Assembly: GCA_050739575.1 (NCBI GenBank)
Contig: JBOIBN010000013.1
Coordinates: 1-42,875 of the forward strand
DNA from: JBOIBN01 sp050739575
Lineage (GTDB): Bacteria > Pseudomonadota > Gammaproteobacteria > JAKDMP01
Length of the DNA: 42,875 bases
Reading direction: 5' to 3'
The notes beneath the pieces were generated by a model. The model did no database searches. It saw only the letters and a program-made list of their open reading frames with translations, and was not told where the DNA came from. The translations under genes and the position numbers were made by a program. Below, one piece after another: positions 1-7,899 of the stretch (positions within the stretch are counted from its first letter, which is position 1; each line of letters begins with the position of its first letter).

Positions 1-328
1 AGCCGATCGAACCCTGCGCGAGACTGCACTTGGCGACCATGTTGTTCGCGTGGAACGCCGCGCCTTCGCCGTAGGCACCGCCGACCACCAGCCCGCCCTT
101 GGCGACGCTCGGGAAAACCGCGTAGCCATAGGCATGCTTCATGAAGACCGTGAGGCTCGGATCCACCGAAGTCATGCGGCTCAACGTGGACTGGGCCAGC
201 GGATAGGGGCCGGCCGGGCCGGTCTGCGGTTGTTGGCCGCCCTTCCAGCCACCGACGGAAGAGGTACAGGCGGCAAGTCCGAAGGCGGCCGCCATTGAAA
301 CAATTGCCATTAATCGAGTTGCGCGCAT
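1..328 (-). CDS. SYLF-domain (YSC84-like) lipoprotein, 5' part only
   Basis: The start codon is ATG at 328, with AGGAGA about 6 nt upstream, and the gene runs off the left edge of the window. The first ~21 residues form a lipoprotein signal ending in the lipobox LAAC, so the mature protein should be lipid-anchored in the envelope. The text after it, with KHAYGYAVFPSVAKGG followed by GGAYGEGAAF, is the beginning of the SYLF/YSC84 domain, a lipid-binding fold found in many proteobacterial lipoproteins. About 109 residues are visible, and the catalogued family is usually ~180-230 aa. The family assignment is from motif recognition; the cellular role is not established. It lies downstream of, and in the same direction as, the acyltransferase gene. 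Confidence 0.85.
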   Translation of the reverse strand, partial: MRATRLMAIVSMAAAFGLAACTSSVGGWKGGQQPQTGPAGPYPLAQSTLSRMTSVDPSLTVFMKHAYGYAVFPSVAKGGLVVGGAYGEGAAFHANNMVAKCSLAQGSIG

Positions 329-387
329 TACAAAGTCTCCTGTTTTGTTTGTACGGATTGCAATTCCACGCTAGCATCCGGGAGCCG

Positions 388-1722
388 TCACGCGCAAGAC
401 CCTGCAGCACCGCTACCCGGAGATATGCAGGGAATATAGGGGGGCTGCGGAAGTTCATATGCCGACGCGACCGAAGGTGCAAGGCTGGCCACCGAGGCGA
501 GTTCGTTGCGTAAAAATACCGCGAGCGCAGCGCGGCTGCCCCAACCGGGTGCGGGCTCCTGCATCATCGAGCGTACAAACACGCTGCCTTTCGAAACCAG
601 CAGGCCGGCGCGGGCAAACCAGGCGAGCCTGCGCAGGGGTTCGACATCCGCATCGGGGGCGACGCGCAAACCCGACGCGCTCAGTGCACCGCCCAACTCA
701 TTCGACAGCTGCACGAAGTTGTCCGCCGTAACAGCCTCACCGGATTTCGTGCGCAATACCAGGTGAGCGGCAAGATGGGAGCCGGTCACCGTGGTTGCGC
801 GGAGAATTGCGCTCGCCACGGCGTCGTCGAAATCGCGGCGCGTTGCATGATCTCCTGCGCTGAACGTCGGACCTGCATGCACGAAAACCCGCAGGCGCCG
901 CCCGAGGGTCGGATCGTAGGCAATCCCCACCGGCAATACCGGCAGCATCGGTTCCGCCCCGCGAACCAGCGCAAACGGCCCGGCGCGCGGACGCTGAAAA
1001 TAACCGTCGGGCGAATTGGCGCCCTCGGGCGCCACCATGACCGCTTCGCCGTTGGCGAGCGCGCGGGCGAAGACAGCCAGATGATCCGCGATGCGCGCCC
1101 GCTCGATCGGCTTGAATTCGCGGAAGGTTTCGAGATTGAGACGGCGGTGGCCCCAGCCGCCGCCGACGAGGCTTCCGAATTGCCGTTCGCGTCGCAGCAG
1201 CCATGAAATCGGCTGCGCAAGATCTACACCGGCTGCGGCCAACCGTGCCGCCCACCAGCGGTTGAGCACAGCCTCCAGCCGACGCTCGCCCAGGTAGCGG
1301 CGCAGGTCGGCGAGCACGATCGCAAGACTCTGCTCGGGAATGCGGTGGATGGGGTGGGCCTTGAAGGCCCGCATGATCCGCGCGAGCGGAATCGCGGGCG
1401 AGACGAGCCGCGGCAGGACGAGCCAGGGCGAGCACCAGTAGTGCCAGAGGAATCCCGGTTCGAACAGATCCTCGCGCGCGATGAAGTGCGGCAGCACGCC
1501 GGTAATGCGCACGCCACGGCGCCGGCCCAGGAACGCTCCCAGAATCGGAATGTCTGCGTCGCGCCGATGATTGGCGACGATCAGGCAGGGCCGCGGCACG
1601 CGCTCGGGCAATCCGCTCTCCTCGATGCGAAAGAGCGCGCGCACGATGCGGTCGAAGCCGAGCAGGAATGTGCGCGTCGGCAGCGCCGGTTGCGGCGGCA
1701 GGGATCCGGGTTCTTCGCTCAT
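388..1722 (-). CDS. PlsC-like phospholipid/glycerol acyltransferase family protein
   Basis: A 444-residue protein starting at ATG 1722 (MSEEPGSLPP); upstream in-frame ATGs at 1773 and 1779 would overlap the divergent radical SAM start. It carries the acyltransferase HX4D signature as NHRRDAD inside IVANHRRDADIPILGAF, and a later EG motif, VAPEGANSPDG, corresponding to block III of the PlsC family. A central insert of about 100 residues rich in Arg and Trp separates the two motifs, so it is larger than ordinary PlsC (~240 aa). The predicted activity is transfer of an acyl group to a lipid-like acceptor at the inner membrane; the substrate is unknown. It is divergent from the intein-bearing radical SAM gene with ~57 bp between starts, so they probably share a promoter region. 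Confidence 0.75.
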   Translation of the reverse strand: MSEEPGSLPPQPALPTRTFLLGFDRIVRALFRIEESGLPERVPRPCLIVANHRRDADIPILGAFLGRRRGVRITGVLPHFIAREDLFEPGFLWHYWCSPWLVLPRLVSPAIPLARIMRAFKAHPIHRIPEQSLAIVLADLRRYLGERRLEAVLNRWWAARLAAAGVDLAQPISWLLRRERQFGSLVGGGWGHRRLNLETFREFKPIERARIADHLAVFARALANGEAVMVAPEGANSPDGYFQRPRAGPFALVRGAEPMLPVLPVGIAYDPTLGRRLRVFVHAGPTFSAGDHATRRDFDDAVASAILRATTVTGSHLAAHLVLRTKSGEAVTADNFVQLSNELGGALSASGLRVAPDADVEPLRRLAWFARAGLLVSKGSVFVRSMMQEPAPGWGSRAALAVFLRNELASVASLAPSVASAYELPQPPYIPCISPGSGAAGSCA

Positions 1723-1779
1723 CGGCTCGTGAATGCGGACTGCGCCATAGCTTACCCGCCGCTCGTTTACCATGGGCAT

Positions 1780-3894
1780 ATGAACGAACGAATTCCCGAT
1801 CGCCCTGTCAGTGGACGCGGCGCGGCGGCATTGCCGGAAGGGCGATTCGAATCGCTCGCGCATGTGCGCGAGGACGACGGCTGGTTCCCGCCCGAAGAAG
1901 AGGGCAAACCGCGCACGACGCTCGGCGTGGACCGCGCCCGGCGCGTGCTTACCGACAACGATTCGCCCGACGTCGGGTTCTCGCGCTCGATCAATCCCTA
2001 CAAGGGCTGCGAACACGGATGCGCCTACTGCCTCTCGGGCGACACGCCCATTCTTATGGCGAACGGCTCGACACGAGCGCTTGCCGAACTGCGGCCCGGT
2101 GACCGCATCTATGGCACCCGGCGCGAAGGCTGGTACCGACGTTACGTTAAAACGGAAGTGCTGAACCTCTGGGCCAGCATCAAACCCGCCTACCGAATTG
2201 TACTTGCCGACGGCACCACCCTTGTCGCGAGCGGCGACCATCGGTTTTTGACCGAAAGAGGCTGGAAGTTCGTGATCGGAACCGCGGAAGGCCGGCAGCG
2301 CGCGCACCTGACCACCAACAACAAGCTGATGGGCACGGGTGCCTTCGCGACTCCGGTGGCAAAGGACGAAGCCTATCGGCGCGGTTACCTCTGCGGCATG
2401 ATTCGCGGCGACGCCGCTCTCGGCAGCTACAGCTACACGCGCGAAGGTCGAAACCGAGATGACCATTACCGTTTCCGGCTGGCGCTCACCGATGTCGAAG
2501 CCTTGGAACGTACCGACGCCTATCTTCTCCAGGAGGGGATAGGAACCCGACACTTTGCATTCCAGGCTGCCTGCGAAACGCGACGGGCGTTGTCTGCAAT
2601 CGGCTCTTCGACGCGTGCTGCATTCGAGCAAATTCAAAAACTGATTGACTGGCCTCACGCTCCGGGAACGAACTGGCACGCCGGCTTCCTCGCCGGACTG
2701 TTCGACGCGGAAGGCTCGTACAGCTGCGGTGTGCTGCGTATCAGCAATACCGATCGCGCAATCATCGAACAATTCCAACGCGCGTGCCTCAGATTCGGTT
2801 TTCAGTTCGTTATAGAGCGCTCGACAAAAGGGAGGGCGAAGCCGATCGAAACCATCCGCATCACGGGCGGTCTGCGCGAGCACCTAAGATTCTTCCACTT
2901 GACCGACCCGGCTATTACGCGCAAACGCGACATCGCAGGTCAGGCGATAAAGCATGCCGCCGATCTTCGAGTCGTTTCCGTGGAAACGCTGGGCCGCACC
3001 GAACGTCTCTACGACATCACGACCGGAACCGGCGATTTCATCGCCAACGGTGTTATTGCCCATAATTGCTTCGCCCGCCCGACGCACAGTTATCTGGGGC
3101 TTTCGCCGGGGCTCGACTTCGAGACGAAGCTCTTTTACAAGCCGGATGCGCCGGAATTGCTCGCGCGTGAACTCGCGGCACCACGCTACAAACCGGTGCC
3201 GCTCGCGCTCGGTATCAACACCGACGCCTACCAGCCGATCGAACGCGAGACGCGGCTGACGCGACGCATCCTCGAAGTCCTCGCCGAACACGGACATCCG
3301 CTCACCATAGTGACCAAATCCGCGCTCGTCGAACGCGATCTCGATCTTCTCGGCCCGATGGCGGAAAAGGGACTCGCAAGCATTGCCTTTTCGATCACTA
3401 CGCTCGATCACGAACTCGCACGCCGACTGGAACCGCGGGCGACAGCGCCCGCGCGACGCATCGAAGCCGTACGCCGCGTCGCGGCGGCGGGCGTGCCCGT
3501 CAGCGTCCTCTTCGCGCCGGTCATTCCGGCGCTCAACGACATGGAACTCGAACGTGTGCTCGAACGCGCCCGCGAAGCCGGGGCGCAGCATGCCGGCTAC
3601 GTGGTGCTGCGCCTGCCGCACGAACTTGCGGAGCTGTTTCCCGCCTGGCTCGAAGCGCACTATCCCGAGCGCAAGGGCAAGGTGCTCGCGATACTGACCG
3701 AACTGCACGGCGGCAAACTTTACGATTCGCGTTTCGGCACCCGCATGCGCGGACAGGGCGAATGGGCGGCGCTCATCGCGCAGCGTTTCGCGCTCGCCCG
3801 CCGCCGACTCGGTTATTCCGGCAAATGGGCGCCGCTGCGCACCGATCTCTTCCGCGTGCCCGGCCGCGCCGAGCAAATGGATTTGTCATTGTGA
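1780..3894 (+). CDS. PA0069-family radical SAM protein interrupted by an intein
   Basis: The precursor is 704 residues from ATG 1780. The exteins (residues 1-83 and 430-704) give a ~358-aa radical SAM protein of the PA0069/SplB-related family: NDSPDVGFSRSINPYKGCEHGC is followed after the insert by FARPTHSYLGLSPGLDFETK. The [4Fe-4S]-binding CX3CX2C motif consists of C77, C81 and C430. The third cysteine is on the far side of the intein and is also the +1 splicing nucleophile, so the iron-sulfur site can only form after protein splicing. The substrate of PA0069 proteins is not known. The stop codon overlaps the GTG start of the next gene by 3 nt (GTGA), implying translational coupling. Normal family members lack the insert; the join AYC/FARPTH is what the uninterrupted protein would read. 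Confidence 0.93.
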   Translation: MNERIPDRPVSGRGAAALPEGRFESLAHVREDDGWFPPEEEGKPRTTLGVDRARRVLTDNDSPDVGFSRSINPYKGCEHGCAYCLSGDTPILMANGSTRALAELRPGDRIYGTRREGWYRRYVKTEVLNLWASIKPAYRIVLADGTTLVASGDHRFLTERGWKFVIGTAEGRQRAHLTTNNKLMGTGAFATPVAKDEAYRRGYLCGMIRGDAALGSYSYTREGRNRDDHYRFRLALTDVEALERTDAYLLQEGIGTRHFAFQAACETRRALSAIGSSTRAAFEQIQKLIDWPHAPGTNWHAGFLAGLFDAEGSYSCGVLRISNTDRAIIEQFQRACLRFGFQFVIERSTKGRAKPIETIRITGGLREHLRFFHLTDPAITRKRDIAGQAIKHAADLRVVSVETLGRTERLYDITTGTGDFIANGVIAHNCFARPTHSYLGLSPGLDFETKLFYKPDAPELLARELAAPRYKPVPLALGINTDAYQPIERETRLTRRILEVLAEHGHPLTIVTKSALVERDLDLLGPMAEKGLASIAFSITTLDHELARRLEPRATAPARRIEAVRRVAAAGVPVSVLFAPVIPALNDMELERVLERAREAGAQHAGYVVLRLPHELAELFPAWLEAHYPERKGKVLAILTELHGGKLYDSRFGTRMRGQGEWAALIAQRFALARRRLGYSGKWAPLRTDLFRVPGRAEQMDLSL
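2029..3066 (+). mobile_element. Intein with LAGLIDADG homing-endonuclease motifs (346 aa), within the radical SAM CDS
   Basis: The N-terminal splice block starts with Cys (CLSGDTPILMANG, residue 84), followed by a LRPGDRIYG segment. Block B contains a VASGDHRFL motif (SxxH in place of the usual TxxH). Two LAGLIDADG-type motifs follow: YLCGMIRGDAAL (near residues 203-214) and FLAGLFDAEGSY (near 303-314). The C-terminal blocks are RLYDITTGTGDFIANG and VIAHN, with penultimate His428 and terminal Asn429, followed by Cys430 (+1). All standard class 1 splicing residues are present, so the intein looks splicing-competent. The first LAGLIDADG motif has Gly-Asp (RGDAAL) and the second Asp-Ala-Glu-Gly, so both acidic residues are retained and the endonuclease may be active. 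The boundaries are defined by continuity of the host protein on both sides. Confidence 0.93.
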
Positions 3895-4640
3895 GCGGAA
3901 GCATCGGGCTGATCCTGATCGGCGACGAACTGCTTTCCGGCAAGCGCCAGGACGCCCATCTTGCCAACGCCGCGCGTCTTCTCGCCGAACGCGGACTCGC
4001 ACTCGACTGGGTGCATATCGAACACGACGATCTGGCGATCCTGACGCGGACGTTCCGCGAAACTCTGCGCAGCGGAGACATCGTCTTCAGCTACGGCGGC
4101 ATCGGCTCGACGCCCGACGACGTGACCCGTCCCGCGGCCGCGGCGGCCGCGGGCGTTCCGCTCGTGCGCCATCCAGAAATCGTGCATCTGCTTGAAGAGC
4201 GCTTCGGCAAAGCCGCCTATCCCAACCGCATCCGCATGGCAGAGGTGCCCGAAGGCGCCTCGCTCATCCCCAACCCGCCGGGCCTGATCCCGGGTTTCAG
4301 CATCGCCGATCATCACTTCCTGCCCGGCTTTCCGGACATGTCCGCGCGCATGCTCGCCTGGGTGCTCGACGAACGCTACCGCGCACGTCATCATGAACGC
4401 ACGGTCGAACAACTGATCGAGGTGCTCGATACGCCGGAGAGCGAACTCGTGCCGCTGATGGAGCGCCTGCTCCTCGCCCATCCCGACGTGCGTCTATCAA
4501 GCCTTCCGGCCGGCGGCAAACCCTGGCGTGTAGAAATCGGACTCAAGGGCACACCGGCGGCGGTGGACGCAGCAACCGCAACGCTCACCGCCGATCTGGA
4601 CGCGAACGCGATTCCTTGGAAACTCGGCTGGAGACTATGA
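3891..4640 (+). CDS. Molybdopterin-binding (CinA/MoaB-like) domain protein
   Basis: Starts with GTG at 3891, overlapping the upstream stop codon, and encodes 249 residues. The N-terminal part has the MoCF-biosynthesis/MPT-binding fold signatures: IGDELLSG (residues ~10-17) and GGIGSTPDDVT (GGxGxTxDD). This places it with the COG1058 competence/damage-inducible protein A N-terminal domain and MoaB/Mog-like proteins. The C-terminal amidohydrolase domain of full CinA (~400 aa) is absent. The motif-level family call is firm, but whether it binds molybdopterin or hydrolyses ADP-ribose-like nucleotides is unknown. Overlap with the radical SAM gene suggests a joint transcript. Confidence 0.85.
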   Translation: MSGSIGLILIGDELLSGKRQDAHLANAARLLAERGLALDWVHIEHDDLAILTRTFRETLRSGDIVFSYGGIGSTPDDVTRPAAAAAAGVPLVRHPEIVHLLEERFGKAAYPNRIRMAEVPEGASLIPNPPGLIPGFSIADHHFLPGFPDMSARMLAWVLDERYRARHHERTVEQLIEVLDTPESELVPLMERLLLAHPDVRLSSLPAGGKPWRVEIGLKGTPAAVDAATATLTADLDANAIPWKLGWRL

Positions 4641-4668
4641 CTTCGTTACCGGGGCGCCGCGTTCGACT

Positions 4669-5307
4669 TTATTTCTCGTGCTTGATCTCACGGACACTGA
4701 CGAGATTGCCATGCTTGAACACGTATTCGGCAACCACCTTACCGTGATCGGTTATCCGCAGCGTGTAGTTCGAATTTGCCGGCGGTAATTTCTTGAGCAA
4801 CTCGAGCAGCGCGCCGCGATTGACGGGATGTTGATCGGTCCAGTTGACGACGGTTGCAGCCATCTGGCCGGGTCCGACGATACCTACCGAACTATTGCCA
4901 GAGTCACAAAGTTGGCTGCTGACGTGAACGCCGAACGCGGCGGCCTCATGCTGCCTCCAGCGCTGGCAATTGGTGCGGCAATCCAGTGTTTGAAAGTGGC
5001 TGCCGGTAATGCCGGTGAACTGGCATACCAGCTTGTCGAGATCCTGCTGCCGAAAGCTTACGGGACGTTTAAGCGCGGCCTTGATCATCTGGAGCGCAAC
5101 CGGAAGATAGAGTTTATTGCCCGTCACCACAATGGGGCTCAGGATCGTCACCGCCGGGCCCGTCACCGACGCGAGCGGTACGGCACGGACGGGCTGTGCG
5201 GCTTGCGATTGCGTAACGGCGAAGGCGGGCAGCGTCAGTGCCAACGCCGCAGCGAAAGAAAAAACAGAGAACCCCGCCCGCTTTCCATTAAAAAACTGCT
5301 TGCGCAT
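4669..5307 (-). CDS. Secreted hypothetical protein with four clustered cysteines
   Basis: I do not recognise the family. The ATG at 5307 is chosen because GGAGG lies 5 nt upstream; an ATG 12 nt further upstream overlaps that ribosome-binding site. The product is 212 aa with a Sec signal peptide (charged MRKQFFNGKRAG, then FSVFSFAAALALTLPAFA) and likely cleavage after ~residue 36. The mature part contains a central Cys-rich stretch (LVCQF, LDCRTNCQRW, SSQLCDSG) and a C-terminal segment with beta-like periodicity (YTLRITDHGKVVAEYVFKHGNL). It is probably periplasmic or exported. It is the last gene of the minus-strand run that includes the duplicated lipoprotein cassettes, about 140 bp downstream of gene C1. 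Confidence 0.6.
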   Translation of the reverse strand: MRKQFFNGKRAGFSVFSFAAALALTLPAFAVTQSQAAQPVRAVPLASVTGPAVTILSPIVVTGNKLYLPVALQMIKAALKRPVSFRQQDLDKLVCQFTGITGSHFQTLDCRTNCQRWRQHEAAAFGVHVSSQLCDSGNSSVGIVGPGQMAATVVNWTDQHPVNRGALLELLKKLPPANSNYTLRITDHGKVVAEYVFKHGNLVSVREIKHEK

Positions 5308-5437
5308 GACTGCCTCCATGATGAAAAGCGAACTCGTCGACTACTTTTTCTTGTAGCACTTTGACGCGGACATCGCAAGCCCCGACCTCAAAAATCGCAT
5401 GATGCGCGTCTGTGTCTGCTTGGTTGGCACCGTAATG

Positions 5438-5824
5438 CCGCCTGTCAGTTATTCCCGTTCGAATCGACGGTCCAGCAGGGATGTTCGGTTTGCCAGCCGG
5501 GATCCTTCACGTTCAGCGCAGAGGCTTCCTGCGGGCTCAACGAGCGGCAATCAATCTGCTTCTGGTACTGCGGGTTATTGAGCTGCGCGTCGGTGGGGGC
5601 AAAGTCGCTGCACGCCGACACTCCCATCATGGCCATAGCGACCAGCAGTAGTGTTAATGTCCGCGTCTTTCCGATGCTCGGCCGTTCAGGGCAGCCGCGA
5701 TGCACACGAATTATGGAGTGACTTAACATTCTCATCCTCCGGACGCAGGTGGGGCTGACGTAGCGGCGTAGGCCGGTTGTGACTCGACACGTTTCAGCGG
5801 ATAAAGCTGATAGGTAAGATCGAC
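5438..5824 (-). repeat. 387-bp perfect direct repeat, copy 1 (partner 7893-8279)
   Basis: By base-by-base reading, this segment is identical to 7893-8279 (offset 2,455 bp). It covers the whole small lipoprotein gene C and the last ~31 codons of gene B. Sequence on either side diverges at once (a G/A mismatch on the left at 5437/7892 and A/T on the right at 5825/8280), although it remains homologous. Confidence 0.95.
5445..5729 (-). CDS. Cassette lipoprotein C, copy 1
   Basis: A small predicted lipoprotein of 94 aa with signal GKTRTLTLLLVAMAMMGVSAC (lipobox VSAC) and a mature part of ~54 residues containing three Cys. The family is not recognised. Two ATGs are possible (5735 and 5729). GGAGG directly abuts the first and is 6 nt before the second, so 5729 is preferred; with the first ATG it would overlap the gene B1 stop as ATGA. 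Its amino-acid sequence is identical to the second copy at 7900-8184. Confidence 0.7.
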   Translation of the reverse strand: MLSHSIIRVHRGCPERPSIGKTRTLTLLLVAMAMMGVSACSDFAPTDAQLNNPQYQKQIDCRSLSPQEASALNVKDPGWQTEHPCWTVDSNGNN

Positions 5825-6844
5825 AGGGTCCTGCAGCATGGCACGGGCCAGCTGCAGAATCTTCAGAACCGTGGCCGTATCGGTCGCATGAACCGTTATT
5901 GCCTTCGTGTCGCCGCCGAGGAGATTCGCGATGTTTTTGGCTCCCAACAGAAACGCCAGGTGATCGACATCGTTCTGCTTCTTCGCAACCGCTTTCGCCG
6001 AGGCCGCATCGAGCGAATCAGCCGGGGCAAACGTTATCGCGAAGTGGGGGTCACTTCTGAAGGCGAGCAACGCCGCTCCGGTGCAGGACACGCCATCGGC
6101 CACCGAATGGGTAAGCATGTTCATCGGCTTTAGGCGTTTAGTAAAGAAAAGCTCGTGCATATACTCTGCGCAGACGACCTGAAATGCCTGCGTGTAAGCG
6201 CGCTGCGCTGGGTTCAACCGGGGTTTTCCGTTCTTCTCCGCTTGCGGTGAAACGTCAAACGGCAGGTAGAAGGAACGCACCAAGGAATCCTGGGTGGGCG
6301 TCTTCCCCGTTCTGTCGACTGACAATTCCTCGGGGAAAAAATACAGAGAGAATCCGCTTGGCGGCGGTGGGGCGTCGAGGACGTAACGGTAAACGGACTG
6401 CAGCGTATCAAACATTCCAGGCCAAGAGACAACCGGTCCATATGGTTTACCGTCGTATTCAGGAGGCGCGACGGTATTCGTCGCGGGGAAGGCATTCACA
6501 ACGGCAGAGGTGCCCAAAATCCGCCACGACCAGTCACCGATCTGTCCGGCGAGAATCCCGTTGAATTCGGTTGCTTCGGGAAGCGTTCCGGTTCCGGTTC
6601 CGCGGTATTGGCTGGTGACATTAAGCTGCGGACAAGGCGTCGCGATGCGGAGACGCGAAAGTCCCTGCATCGCGACGCCAAGTGTTTCACCATTCGAAAG
6701 CAGGCAGCCAGTAGTCCATGTGCCGTCTCCAGGCTGCAGATTAGCGCGGGGGTTTAAATCCATCGCACATGCCGTCGTCACCATGGACAAAAGCAGCAAT
6801 TGCAGCGCAGACCGATAAAACAAGCATGCATCTTTCTTGGACAT
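5732..6844 (-). CDS. Cassette lipoprotein B, copy 1
   Basis: A predicted 370-aa lipoprotein starting at ATG 6844 (MSKKDACLFYRS), with signal sequence LLLLSMVTTAC and acylated Cys in the lipobox TTAC. The family is not recognised. The mature protein has conserved patches shared with the second copy: TWTTGC, LSNGE, SRLRI, TSQYRGTG, YGPVV.WP, SFYLPFD/PFYLPFD, EYMHELFFT and TVHATDTATV. The final ~30 residues (VDLTYQLYPLKRVES onwards) are identical in the two copies because they lie in the perfect repeat. Most of the remainder is clearly diverged. It ends overlapping the start of gene C1. Shared lipoprotein signals across A, B and C suggest a co-localised envelope assembly, which is inference. Confidence 0.75.
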   Translation of the reverse strand: MSKKDACLFYRSALQLLLLSMVTTACAMDLNPRANLQPGDGTWTTGCLLSNGETLGVAMQGLSRLRIATPCPQLNVTSQYRGTGTGTLPEATEFNGILAGQIGDWSWRILGTSAVVNAFPATNTVAPPEYDGKPYGPVVSWPGMFDTLQSVYRYVLDAPPPPSGFSLYFFPEELSVDRTGKTPTQDSLVRSFYLPFDVSPQAEKNGKPRLNPAQRAYTQAFQVVCAEYMHELFFTKRLKPMNMLTHSVADGVSCTGAALLAFRSDPHFAITFAPADSLDAASAKAVAKKQNDVDHLAFLLGAKNIANLLGGDTKAITVHATDTATVLKILQLARAMLQDPVDLTYQLYPLKRVESQPAYAATSAPPASGG

Positions 6845-6887
6845 GGTTTGGCGAGCTCTCTCTCTAGAGTTTATTCGCACCTACGAG

Positions 6888-7515
6888 TCAAGGATCAGAC
6901 CTTGGAGGGCTCGTGGGCCCTTTTTGCTTGCAATTATACTTACAGCCGCCACCGCCATTGCCGATGGCGAACGTAGAAGTTGCAGAAGTTATCTCTTGCC
7001 CGTCGTCATAAGAGGTTGCTGTTACCTGGCCACTACTTGCATTTGGATTGGTAACTGTATACGTCAAACCAGGGGCATTGACCGTCGCCGAATCGCCATC
7101 CCCATCGTGGGCATCGAGCCAAGACTGAACGGCCGATGGATCCGCCGGTGTCGCTTGGCCGCCGCTCACGTAATAATCGAAAGAATAGGAATCGACGAGG
7201 TTATTACCATCATAAATCTCGATGGTTGCAGAATAAGTCCCGTCGGCCATCGCGACATTCTGCGTCGTGAAATCCGTTTCCAGTTGACTTACGTCGATGT
7301 TATTGGGAGATTGCGGAGCAAACTGCCATGTTTCTGTTATTTTTACTGTGCAGTTCCCTCCCCCAGAACCGCCGCTGCATTGAACGGAACCCCCGGTAGA
7401 ACTGGCGCAGCCCGCAAGTACCAGCAATGCGCCTGCCGCTACGGAACCCAAAAAGACTTGAAGAAGATGGGGTAGTGCTACCCCCCCCCCCCCCGATACT
7501 TTTGAAACGTGTCAT
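6888..7515 (-). CDS. Cassette lipoprotein A, copy 1; start out of frame across a 14-G tract
   Basis: The best start is ATG 7515, with GGAGG at 7523-7527 exactly 7 nt upstream. Seven codons later comes a run of 14 G (minus strand; C at 7481-7494). The lipoprotein frame after the tract reads VALPHLLQVFLGSVAAGALLVLAGC, a good signal with lipobox LAGC. That frame is +1 relative to the ATG: the span is 628 nt, one more than a multiple of three. The ATG frame instead reads on as a Ser/Arg-rich stretch without a signal. A downstream TTG at 7451 could give a short in-frame start but has no convincing ribosome-binding site and would truncate the signal. The mature region is Gly- and Asp-rich and ends in a GGGGCKYNCKQKGPTSPPRS tail. 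Function unknown. See findings for phase-variation or slippage readings; a homopolymer sequencing error is also possible. Confidence 0.7.
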
Positions 7516-7579
7516 GACTAAGCCTCCATAAATGGGTGGAATTGGGCCAGCCGCACGGGCCAGACGGCCCATTTGCCAT
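7478..7579 (-). CDS. Possible leader peptide overlapping the lipoprotein A1 start
   Basis: A 33-codon frame starts at ATG 7579, with GGAGG at 7586-7590 (6-nt spacing). It runs across the downstream ATG at 7515 and through the G tract, and stops at TAG immediately after it. The same arrangement exists in the second copy (9932-10030), including the ribosome-binding site, a shared STHLWR core and the terminal glycines. Relative to this frame the lipoprotein frame is -1. It could be a regulatory leader, the true start used with frameshifting, or a by-product of two conserved Shine-Dalgarno-like sequences. Confidence 0.35.
   Translation of the reverse strand: MANGPSGPCGWPNSTHLWRLSHDTFQKYRGGGG
7481..7494. 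repeat. 14-nt homopolymer tract (C on plus, G on minus) in lipoprotein A1
   Basis: An uninterrupted mononucleotide run seven codons after ATG 7515. Tracts of this kind are classical slippage sites for phase variation. The observed length leaves the ATG one base out of frame with the lipoprotein. Confidence 0.9.
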
Positions 7580-7899
7580 TTAACACCTCCGGGCACCCCA
7601 GTGCAAGGGGGGCAGCCATCGAAAGAAGCTCGGAAAACGTAGCCACTAGTGCTAGATCTGACCGTCCCCGCGCGCGCTCACATCGGCCCAGAAGGGTTCC
7701 CAAATGTTCCTGTTCGTCGGACTCGATGACGCGACCCCCTGCGGCGTGACGCCCGCCTCTAACCGTCACGCCGCTTTCCCTCGATCTTCGCCGTCGTCTC
7801 CTAGTTCGCGGCTTTCGCGAGCGGACACGCAAATCCCGGCATCAGCAAATCAATCTGCGACCGCCCGTGCCGACTTGGTTGAGTCGGTAATACCGCCTG
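7580..7899. other. Gene-free interval between the two lipoprotein cassettes
   Basis: About 320 bp with no convincing gene. Its left end (to about 7591) holds the leader ribosome-binding site of cassette copy 1. The rest presumably carries the promoter for that copy and the 3' region of gene C2. Only the ~90 bp nearest the A1 gene align well with the region upstream of A2. No confident -35/-10 pair or terminator was recognised. Confidence 0.5.

Noticed and set aside
7518..7832. An Arg-rich 104-codon frame between the lipoprotein cassettes
   Set aside because: Composition typical of spurious GC-rich frames; it covers the leader, ribosome-binding sites and hairpin.
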